Assembly (NCBI GenBank): GCA_964528095.1 | Contig: CAZGSG010000034.1 | Location: forward strand, 1-28,168 | Direction of reading: 5' to 3' | DNA: 28,168 nt | Source of the DNA: CAZGSG01 sp964528095 | GTDB lineage: Bacteria > Bacteroidota > Bacteroidia > Chitinophagales > Chitinophagaceae | Shown here: piece after piece, positions 1 to 6,139 of the stretch | Position numbering within the stretch: position 1 is the first letter of the stretch | Layout of the letters: the number at the start of each line of letters is the position of its first letter | Translations under genes and position numbers: made by a program | The notes under the pieces: generated by a model | The model's input: the letters and a program-made list of their open reading frames with translations, nothing else | What the model was told of the DNA's origin: nothing | Databases searched by the model: none

Positions 1-50
1 TCGACGTCTCGATCCTCGAGCTCGGCGAAGGGGCCTTCGAGGTGAAGGCC
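1..50 (+). other. dnaK: Foreign tail: DnaK fragment from a GC-rich bacterium (chimeric contig end)
   Basis: Codons 3-50 on the + strand read DVSILELGEGAFEVKA, the conserved DnaK/Hsp70 stretch that normally follows GGGTF and precedes a TSGDTHLGGDDFD-type segment. Codon third positions here are almost all G or C, unlike the AT-rich third positions of the rest of the window. The match stops at base 50, where the next codon is TAA. Bases 27-50 also encode, on the other strand, the conserved NagA motif GLHLEGPF, so the join lies inside this 24-base shared stretch. This is best explained as an amplification or assembly chimera. The DnaK identity is recognised from memory of the family, without a search. 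Confidence 0.75.
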
Positions 51-425
51 TAATATGCCCTGGCCGCCTTCATTCCAGTAGTTCTTTACGGCATCAATAC
101 ATTGATAAAATACGGGATAAGTATTGGTAGCAACTGTAGGTAAACAATAAGCGGCGCCGCCTTTATTACAATATTCATTCAATTTATACAAAGCCGCTGT
201 TTCGGGAAAAACCGAAAACAGCCTGCCATACGCGCCATAAATCTGTAAGTCAACCAGGGCAGGACTGATAATGCAGCCGGCAAATTTTTGTTGCGACAAT
301 AACGGGTCGATCGTATTACCGGGAACGACTTCCAGGATTTTTCCATCTTTCACTACTACCGCATGATCTGTTAACCATTCTTCACCCGTAAAGATCCTGT
401 CAGCGAAATAAGCTATTGAAGACAT
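1..425 (-). CDS. nagA: N-acetylglucosamine-6-phosphate deacetylase, N-terminal part only
   Basis: ATG at 425 opens a frame running off the left edge, about 133 of the usual ~380-400 residues. It starts with an amidohydrolase-type small beta domain (FADRIFTGEEW, VVVKDGKILEV), then ISPALVDLQIYGAYGRLFS, CLPTVATNT and GILGLHLEGPF, all in NagA order. The glutamate of HLEGP is the family's metal ligand. NagA removes the acetyl group from GlcNAc-6-phosphate in the cytoplasm, feeding amino sugars into glycolysis or cell-wall recycling. After EGPF a NagA normally continues INPxKxGAH. Here it reads AELEDRDV, which is the antisense of a DnaK gene, so real nagA sequence ends between bases 27 and 50. The gene at 480-779 lies 54 bases upstream on the same strand. 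Confidence 0.85.
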   Translation of the reverse strand, partial: MSSIAYFADRIFTGEEWLTDHAVVVKDGKILEVVPGNTIDPLLSQQKFAGCIISPALVDLQIYGAYGRLFSVFPETAALYKLNEYCNKGGAAYCLPTVATNTYPVFYQCIDAVKNYWNEGGQGILGLHLEGPFAELEDRDV

Positions 426-479
426 TATTAAATTTTACACCCTTTCAAAATGCAGGTTAAATTAAAATACAGATCGTAC

Positions 480-779
480 CTAATCGCTGAGTTTCCAGAA
501 TTTTCCAAACAACCCCAGGTATCTTTCCTTACTAACCGGCACAGCAATAGCGGCATCCTTATTATCGCTCATTTTTATTTGCGGTACTTTTTTTATGTCA
601 AAGTATGAAATGGTGTATAAGACATACACATATCCATCTTTCATTTCGATCACCGGTGGTGAGCTGATCCTATTGGATGATTCGCGGAATTTTTTAAAAT
701 CTTCCTGTGTGGGTTTGGTAAACCAGGCGACAAGCAAAATTCCGATTATAAATAGGAAAACAACGGTTCTGAATTTCAT
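480..779 (-). CDS. Small membrane-anchored hypothetical protein
   Basis: A 99-aa protein from the ATG at 779. An in-frame TTG at 806 would add nine residues but looks less likely. After a short basic start, residues about 4-21 form one hydrophobic helix (VVFLFIIGILLVAWF), followed by a soluble domain of about 75 residues. The order KPTQEDFKKF just after the helix and ERYLGLFGKFWKL near the end recall small DUF4359-like proteins, but this is a weak impression. It probably sits in the inner membrane with its C-terminus in the periplasm. It precedes nagA by 54 bases in the same direction and could be cotranscribed. No function can be assigned. Confidence 0.65.
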   Translation of the reverse strand: MKFRTVVFLFIIGILLVAWFTKPTQEDFKKFRESSNRISSPPVIEMKDGYVYVLYTISYFDIKKVPQIKMSDNKDAAIAVPVSKERYLGLFGKFWKLSD

Positions 780-843
780 GCGTTTCTTTTTACTAAGGTA
801 GCGCAAACTTGGGGAAGAGATAAAACCTTTCCATTTGTGAGGC

Positions 844-1183
844 GGCTTTTATTTTCACCCAGTGAAGATTTTCCTTAGCTCATACCTTCAATCATATAGT
901 AAGGACAGCGGTAAAGTAATCTCCCTTCGCTCATTTACTCCTTTGCTCTGCGTGAAATCTGTTGATTTTTTAGTGATGCACAAACAAGAATAAAAATCTT
1001 CAACTTTGTATCATTAAATCAATCTGTATAATAGCTTCCCTTTTGTAAGTTCAGGATTCCTGAGAGCGGTTTCACGCAGAGCAAAGGAGTAAATGAGCGA
1101 AGCAAGGTTCTCTATACTTTGAAATCCATTATCTTTCTAAAACAAGAGCTAAGGAGAATCTTCACTGCATGAAAATAAGACCG
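844..1183. repeat. Nested inverted repeat, ~340 bp
   Basis: Two pairs of arms are nested. The inner pair, 925-957 and 1070-1102, is a perfect 33-bp inverted repeat (core CTCATTTACTCCTTTGCTCT). The outer pair, 844-881 and 1146-1183, is imperfect: about 38 bp with roughly five mismatches, sharing CAGTGAAGATT and TCCTTAGCTC. The 43-bp stretches between outer and inner arms do not pair, and the 112-bp centre (958-1069) is AT-rich with no convincing frame. It fills most of the gap between the small protein at 480-779 and the response regulator. It could be a MITE-like element or the scar of an inverted duplication. No flanking target duplication was evident by eye. Confidence 0.75.
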
Positions 1184-1189
1184 GCTGAT

Positions 1190-1285
1190 TTATGGCCTTC
1201 TTTCTGAGTACCGGGGACGCACCAGTTTTGTACTGGCCCAACATGTGATGGCGATCGCCAGGGTCAAAATAATATATTCTTTCAT
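1190..1285 (-). CDS. Possible 31-aa membrane peptide after the response regulator
   Basis: ATG at 1285 begins 16 bases after the response-regulator stop on the same strand, and the frame ends at a TAA at 1190-1192. The peptide starts MKEYIILTLAIAITCWAS, a plausible single membrane helix or signal segment, and ends in a basic tail (LVRPRYSERRP). It could be a small cotranscribed membrane protein. It could equally be a chance frame, since nothing else supports it. Confidence 0.35.
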   Translation of the reverse strand: MKEYIILTLAIAITCWASTKLVRPRYSERRP

Positions 1286-1301
1286 CTGTTTATTGTTCTT
1301 G

Positions 1302-1991
1302 TTATCCTGTAACAAATCGATAACCGATCCCCTTGATAGTAATGATCTCCAGCTTTGCGTCTTCTTTCAGGTAACTGCGCAGCTTGGTAATGTATACATC
1401 CAGGTTGCGGCTATTAAAGAATGAATCGTTTCCCCATAACAGGTTGAGTATGTCTTTTCGGTCAATGATCTTATCGCGATTCTCATACAGGAGCTTCAAT
1501 AATTCACTTTCGCGGTAGGAGAGTTTACGATCTTCTTTTCCATCATTCAATACCTGCCGGTTCAATTGAAAGTTGTATTTCCCCATACTCACGGAATCGC
1601 CGCTGATCTTGACCGGCGAGTCCGATTTATTCTTTAATACACTTTGTATACGCACGATCAATTCTTCCATGCTGAATGGCTTACGGATATAATCATTGGC
1701 TCCCAATGAAAACCCCTTTACCACATCCTCTGTTTGTGTTTTTGCTGTCAGGAAAATGATCGGCACCTCTTCATTGATCTCCCTGATCTCATCTGCAATA
1801 GCAAAGCCATCTTTATTGGGCAACATCACATCCAATACACAAACATCAGGCTCTGTTTTTTTAAACAATGCCGTTGCTTTAGCACCATCACTTTCCATGA
1901 TCACCTCAAACCCCCGGCTTTCCAGGCTCTCCTTTACGATCTTTCCAAGAAAGAGTTCATCTTCTACATAAAATATTTTTGTCTTGCTCAT
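1302..1991 (-). CDS. OmpR/PhoB-family response regulator
   Basis: 229 aa. The N-terminal receiver domain (about 1-120) has the acidic pair E10-D11, phosphoacceptor D54 (VLDVMLPNKDG), T82 (IIFLTAK) and K104 (IRKPF). The C-terminal winged helix (about 130-229) shows the OmpR-type pattern LSYRESELLKLL, then ILNLLWG, DVYITKLRSYL and IKGIGYRF. It is a DNA-binding transcription regulator resembling RprY of Bacteroidetes. Its ATG overlaps the stop of the upstream kinase gene by four bases (1988-1991), so the two are translationally coupled and form a cognate pair. Targets are unknown. The GLPGLI gene starting divergently from the kinase promoter region is the closest candidate. Confidence 0.93.
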   Translation of the reverse strand: MSKTKIFYVEDELFLGKIVKESLESRGFEVIMESDGAKATALFKKTEPDVCVLDVMLPNKDGFAIADEIREINEEVPIIFLTAKTQTEDVVKGFSLGANDYIRKPFSMEELIVRIQSVLKNKSDSPVKISGDSVSMGKYNFQLNRQVLNDGKEDRKLSYRESELLKLLYENRDKIIDRKDILNLLWGNDSFFNSRNLDVYITKLRSYLKEDAKLEIITIKGIGYRFVTG

Positions 1992-3655
1992 GCGCTGTGT
2001 TTTGGTAATGTTACAGTAAAGATACTTCCAATACCTTCCTGGCTGCTCAATTCAATCGTGCCGTTGTGCTGCCGGATTACCTGCGCTACATAACTCAAAC
2101 CAAGCCCATGTCCTTTTGCATTGTGTGTGTCACCTGTTGGCACACGGAAGAATTTTTCAAATATCTTTTCCTGGTACGCGGGGGCGATACCAATTCCATT
2201 ATCCGTTATTTTCAGGACTACTGAATCCTCAAGTCCCTTTATTTCTACCTGAATCGACGCATTGGCCTTGCTGTATTTCATCGCATTATCCAGCAGGTTA
2301 AACACTACGCTCAATAAATGCAGGCGATCGCCTTCCATTGTCATATCTCCTTCACCCGTAACATTGATACGAGCCTGGAATTTTTCTGCCTGTAAACGTA
2401 AAGATGTCACGACCTCGTTCACGACCTCAGCCAGGTCAAAAAGCTCGGGCTTGATAATTATCTTCTTATTCTCAAACATTGACAGCTTTAGCACTTTGTC
2501 AACCAGCAAACCCAGCCGCTGCAATTCGCTTTGTGAAATATCCAGGTATTCTTTTGTTCGTTGCGGGTCATTCATCGCGTTGAAGTTTTTTAAGGCTTCT
2601 ATTGCTACTCCCACAGTTGCTATTGGTGTCTTTAGTTCATGGGTTATATTACTGATCAGGTCATTCTTCATTTGGGCCAACCGGTGCTGGCGGATCAGGC
2701 TCCGGTATAACAATACAAATGACAGGATGGTAATACTCACAAGAAAAATAGAAAACAGGATTGGCAGGGATATTCTTTTCAGCAGGAAAGAAGATGCGCT
2801 ACCCAGCTGCAGTTTGTAAGCAGACGGTTCATTCCCCATTTGCGGAGCAAAGAAACTTTTTTCTATTGTTGAATCCACCGGCTGTCGTTCTACGGTAAAT
2901 GGTAGTTCGAGTTTTTCATGTTGCAAAACCCGGCTGAATTCCGCATGCAGACTTTTCAGCGGTATTGAATCATTGAGCAGGGAATCTACTTTCAATACAA
3001 TTTTACCGCCTTTATCATCATTAAAATAAATAGTGTTTGCAGGTATTGCCTGCATTACCCTACTATTGCTATCACGGGTAGTGGTAGTGCTGATTGTCTG
3101 GGAAATAGTCGCCTTGTTATGCATTTTCCGAAGACCTGTTACATTTAATGAATCAATATTCATATTTATCATCACAGGCGGTCTTGGCGAAAGGCCTTTT
3201 ATTACTGCCACCTCCCTGATAGACTCTGGATTTAATGAATCAAGGTTTATATTATGGCTGTTCAGACTATCTCCTTTGCCATTGTCCCGGATACGAATAA
3301 GCAGACCGCCAGTTGGCGCTTTTTTATTGGCAGTATCAAGTTTGAGTGTCTGGCTAAGCACATTAATGAATCTTGCCGCTCCATTTCTTTGTAGTATGCT
3401 TTTTCTTGAAGAAACTGCAGCCTTATCCCTTTTGAAATTGAAACTACCTCTTCCGGTCACTATAACCTCACTTAATCTTTTTTGCAGCAGGGAGTCCTGC
3501 ATATTCCTTACCGTTTCGCGAAAAAGGCCATTGGCCCTGGCTTCTACAGTCGTTGCCTCCCGTTTATAATTGTCTCGCAACCAGTATACCTGGAAACCAG
3601 TGACCACCAGTATGACCACCCCCATTAATATTGCCAGTCCGCGAAGCCTGTTCAT
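1988..3655 (-). CDS. Membrane sensor histidine kinase (RprX-like)
   Basis: 555 aa. The first membrane helix is near residues 7-26. A long periplasmic sensor region (about 28-290) resembles no domain I know. A second helix lies at about 295-317, followed by a HisKA domain with H339 in NITHELKTPIATV. The ATP-binding domain has the N box (FNLLDNAMKYS), G1 (ITDNGIGIAP) and G2 (GHGLGLSYV). It should autophosphorylate on H339 and pass phosphate to D54 of the overlapping downstream regulator. The periplasmic part is Ser/Asn/Asp-rich and has KKAPTGGLLIRIRDNGKGDSL-like polar stretches. The signal is not deducible. A TACATTTG promoter element lies 22 bases upstream of the start. Confidence 0.93.
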   Translation of the reverse strand: MNRLRGLAILMGVVILVVTGFQVYWLRDNYKREATTVEARANGLFRETVRNMQDSLLQKRLSEVIVTGRGSFNFKRDKAAVSSRKSILQRNGAARFINVLSQTLKLDTANKKAPTGGLLIRIRDNGKGDSLNSHNINLDSLNPESIREVAVIKGLSPRPPVMINMNIDSLNVTGLRKMHNKATISQTISTTTTRDSNSRVMQAIPANTIYFNDDKGGKIVLKVDSLLNDSIPLKSLHAEFSRVLQHEKLELPFTVERQPVDSTIEKSFFAPQMGNEPSAYKLQLGSASSFLLKRISLPILFSIFLVSITILSFVLLYRSLIRQHRLAQMKNDLISNITHELKTPIATVGVAIEALKNFNAMNDPQRTKEYLDISQSELQRLGLLVDKVLKLSMFENKKIIIKPELFDLAEVVNEVVTSLRLQAEKFQARINVTGEGDMTMEGDRLHLLSVVFNLLDNAMKYSKANASIQVEIKGLEDSVVLKITDNGIGIAPAYQEKIFEKFFRVPTGDTHNAKGHGLGLSYVAQVIRQHNGTIELSSQEGIGSIFTVTLPKHSA

Positions 3656-3676
3656 GTAATAAATTTAATACAGTAA

Positions 3677-3684
3677 CAAATGTA
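3677..3684 (-). promoter_or_regulatory. -7 element (TACATTTG) for the two-component operon
   Basis: On the minus strand this reads TACATTTG, an exact match to the Bacteroidetes -7 consensus TAnnTTTG. It ends 21 bases before the kinase ATG at 3655. No convincing -33 TTG is seen at the expected distance. Confidence 0.45.
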
Positions 3685-3761
3685 ATCCAATGTTGGCGGG
3701 CGTTATACCGCTATTAACCTTTATTAACCTTATTGCAAGGTGTCTTAACTTCTTTAGCATT

Positions 3762-3769
3762 TAGTTTTG
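3762..3769 (+). promoter_or_regulatory. -7 element (TAGTTTTG) for the GLPGLI gene
   Basis: TAGTTTTG matches TAnnTTTG exactly and ends 19 bases before the ATG at 3789, the same geometry as the padR and gcvT promoters in this window. A -33 element is not clear. Together with 3677-3684 it makes this a divergent promoter region. Confidence 0.45.
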
Positions 3770-3788
3770 AGACAAATAATTAACAACG

Positions 3789-4580
3789 ATGAAGAAACTA
3801 TTTTTAGCTGGCCTGGCCCTGCTCAGCATAGCCAGTGTACATGCGCAGCAAAAAGAAGGTAAGGTTATTTACCAGCGCAAAAGTATTATGCAGATGTCAT
3901 TTTCATCCCAGGGGGATGCGCCACAAAGCAGTACCCAGACGAGAACAGATAAATTCGAGCTCAATTTCGCCAACAACCAGATGAGCTGGAAACAAATGGA
4001 AGACGAAATACAGGATGAAAATCCCAGCGGCGGCGCTTTTGTTATCAGAACAATGGGAGGAGGAGATGATGTTACTTATTGTGATTTTAGCCAGGCAAGA
4101 AAAGTAGAGTCTCGCGAGTTTTTTGATAAAAAATTCCTGATTGCCGACAGTATCCGGAAAGGTGTTTGGAAAGTAAGCGATGAAACCAAAACGATCCTTG
4201 ATCATGTTTGTCGCAAAGGAACTTCCCAGCGTATTGCCAAAAGAATGAGCATGACAATGGCAAATGGCAAAGCGGAACAGAAAGAAATTACAGATACTTC
4301 CAGTATTGTCGCCTGGTTTACGATGGACATCCCTTTTTCATCAGGACCGGAGATACAGGGACAATTGCCTGGCCTTATCCTGGAACTGGAGGTGAACAAT
4401 GGCAGAACGGTGTATACGGCATTGGAGATTTCGCCCAAGCCCAATCTTTCAGCCATCAAAGAACCTACTAAAGGAAAAAAAGTAACCCCTGCAGAGTTTA
4501 CCGAAGAAAGAAATAAAATGATGGCAGAAATGCAGAAAAATAATCAGGGACGAAATGGTGTGCAGATCCGCATGAACTAA
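3789..4580 (+). CDS. GLPGLI-family secreted protein
   Basis: 263 aa. It has a clear signal peptide (MKKLFLAGLALLSIASVHAQ), then the family layout: an early GKVIYQRKS strand, a middle region and, near residue 197, the signature QLPGLILELEVNNG. This belongs to the Bacteroidetes GLPGLI family (TIGR01200 / Pfam Porph_ging), periplasmic or envelope proteins of unknown biochemical role. The signature has Gln in place of the first Gly. The C-terminal end is Met/Asn/Arg-rich (KMMAEMQKNNQGRNGVQIRMN-like). It is transcribed divergently from the two-component operon and sits upstream of a sigma-54 activator and two outer-membrane receptors. As I recall, GLPGLI genes often neighbour this receptor type. 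Confidence 0.9.
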   Translation: MKKLFLAGLALLSIASVHAQQKEGKVIYQRKSIMQMSFSSQGDAPQSSTQTRTDKFELNFANNQMSWKQMEDEIQDENPSGGAFVIRTMGGGDDVTYCDFSQARKVESREFFDKKFLIADSIRKGVWKVSDETKTILDHVCRKGTSQRIAKRMSMTMANGKAEQKEITDTSSIVAWFTMDIPFSSGPEIQGQLPGLILELEVNNGRTVYTALEISPKPNLSAIKEPTKGKKVTPAEFTEERNKMMAEMQKNNQGRNGVQIRMN

Positions 4581-4595
4581 GTATCGCTTAAAAAT

Positions 4596-4633
4596 AACAC
4601 GAAGCCCCCTGTATACGCAGGGGGCTTCGTGTT
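4596..4633 (+). terminator. Strong hairpin after the GLPGLI gene
   Basis: A perfect 16-bp stem (AACACGAAGCCCCCTG paired with its complement at 4618-4633) with a 6-base loop lies 16 bases after the GLPGLI stop. There is no clean U-tract on the + side, whereas a T-run would follow on the minus side. It most likely ends GLPGLI transcription and insulates the next gene. Confidence 0.7.
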
Positions 4634-4714
4634 AGTATACATATATCTCTTATACTTCTTATCCTCTTTTAACCTCTTAGATTTAATTACTTTTGTATTC
4701 TTCTTTAAAACAGC

Positions 4715-6061
4715 GTGAAAAATAAAATCTTAATCATAGAGGACGAGGACAAGATCCGTAGCTTGCTGGCCAGGATCATTGGGTTGGAGGGTTTTGAGGT
4801 GCATGAATCACCAACCATCAAATCAGCAATAAAAAAACTGGAGCAACTGGAGTTCGCAGTTGCGCTTAGTGATGTCAAACTACCCGATGGCAATGGGGTT
4901 GAGTTTGTAAAACAAATAAAGGCATTATCGCCTTTCACCGAGGTTATCCTGTTGACGGCATATGGAAATATAGCAGACGGGGTACAGGCAATAAAAAATG
5001 GCGCATTCGATTATATAACAAAGGGTGATGACAATAATCGTATTATTCCCCTTTTGCATCGGGCTATAGAAAAAATAGCGCTGGCAAAAAGGGTACAGCA
5101 CCTGGAAGTGCAGGTCTCTAAAAAATATTCGTTTGACAGTATTATTGGGAATTCGAAAAATCTCGAACAGGTAATTGAACTTGCCAGGAAAGTAGCGGCA
5201 ACAGATACAACCGTGCTCTTAACCGGGGAGACCGGCACCGGGAAGGAGGTGTTTGCCCAGGCTATTCACCAGGCGGGTGGCCGGGCCAATAAAGCCTTTG
5301 TTGCGATCAATTGTTCCGCTTTTAGTAAAGACCTGCTGGAAAGCGAATTATTCGGGCACGCAGCCGGGGCTTACACCGGCGCGACAAAGGACAAAAAAGG
5401 GCTTTTTGAAGAAGCGCATGAGGGTACCCTTTTTCTAGATGAAATTGGTGAAATGGCTATTGACCTACAGGCAAAACTGCTGCGGGTATTAGAAAGTGGC
5501 GAATTTATTAAGGTCGGCGAAAGTAAACCCACTATCGTTAATGTCCGGATCATAGCGGCCACAAACAGGGAGTTATCAGAGGAGATCAGGGCGGGCCATT
5601 TCCGGGAAGATCTTTTCTATCGTTTATCCGTGTTTCAAATGCGATTGCCTTCTCTCAGGGAAAGAACGCCAGATATTACATTACTGGCGAATGCTTTTGT
5701 GAAAACGTTCGCTGCAAAAGCAAATAAAAAATTACTCCATATTACTCCCGGTTTTTTAACGGCATTACAAAAGTACCAGTGGCCCGGAAATATCCGCGAA
5801 TTAAAAAACGTGATCGAAAGAGCTGTAATTCTTAGTAATGAAACAGAACTGACCCTGAATGATCTTCCCATTGAAATTCAAACAATAGAGTTAAACAATG
5901 ATGAAGGGTCTTCTGCTTTTACAATGGCCAGCATGGAAAAACTACATATTCAAAAAGTACTCAATTATACAAAAGGAAATAAAACAGAAACAGCCCGCTT
6001 GCTGAACATAGGACTAACCACATTGTATCGCAAAATCGAAGAGTTTCAGATTAAATCCTAA
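4715..6061 (+). CDS. NtrC-family sigma-54-dependent response regulator
   Basis: 448 aa from a GTG start at 4715, where the receiver begins as expected (KNKILIIEDEDKI). The receiver (1-120) has phosphoacceptor D53 in SDVKLPDG, and its usual KP is KG (ITKGDD). The AAA+ domain (about 143-370) has Walker A GETGTGKE with K177, the sigma-54-contact loop as GAYTGA (218-223) instead of GAFTGA, and Walker B GTLFLDEIGEM. The C-terminal Fis-type helix-turn-helix (about 407-448) ends ARLLNIGLTTLYRKIEEF. It should activate sigma-54 promoters using ATP hydrolysis. No partner kinase is adjacent and no clear TGGCAC-N5-TTGC promoter was found nearby, so the cognate sensor and targets lie elsewhere or went unrecognised. 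Confidence 0.95.
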   Translation: MKNKILIIEDEDKIRSLLARIIGLEGFEVHESPTIKSAIKKLEQLEFAVALSDVKLPDGNGVEFVKQIKALSPFTEVILLTAYGNIADGVQAIKNGAFDYITKGDDNNRIIPLLHRAIEKIALAKRVQHLEVQVSKKYSFDSIIGNSKNLEQVIELARKVAATDTTVLLTGETGTGKEVFAQAIHQAGGRANKAFVAINCSAFSKDLLESELFGHAAGAYTGATKDKKGLFEEAHEGTLFLDEIGEMAIDLQAKLLRVLESGEFIKVGESKPTIVNVRIIAATNRELSEEIRAGHFREDLFYRLSVFQMRLPSLRERTPDITLLANAFVKTFAAKANKKLLHITPGFLTALQKYQWPGNIRELKNVIERAVILSNETELTLNDLPIEIQTIELNNDEGSSAFTMASMEKLHIQKVLNYTKGNKTETARLLNIGLTTLYRKIEEFQIKS

Positions 6062-6139
6062 GTCATCATTTTCTGATTACTTCCGAACAGGTAGCTTCCC
6101 CCTACGATCCCCGGACATCGCTTTCGGGTTTTATTCTTC

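Noticed and set aside
2262..3569. Long + strand frames (2262-2819 and 3033-3569) opposite the histidine kinase
   Set aside because: They are antisense to a gene with clear kinase motifs and show no recognisable domains or proper starts.
6062..6139. Terminator in the convergent gap between the sigma-54 activator and receptor A
   Set aside because: Only a weak CCCG/CGGG pairing followed by TTTTATT is visible, too weak to list.
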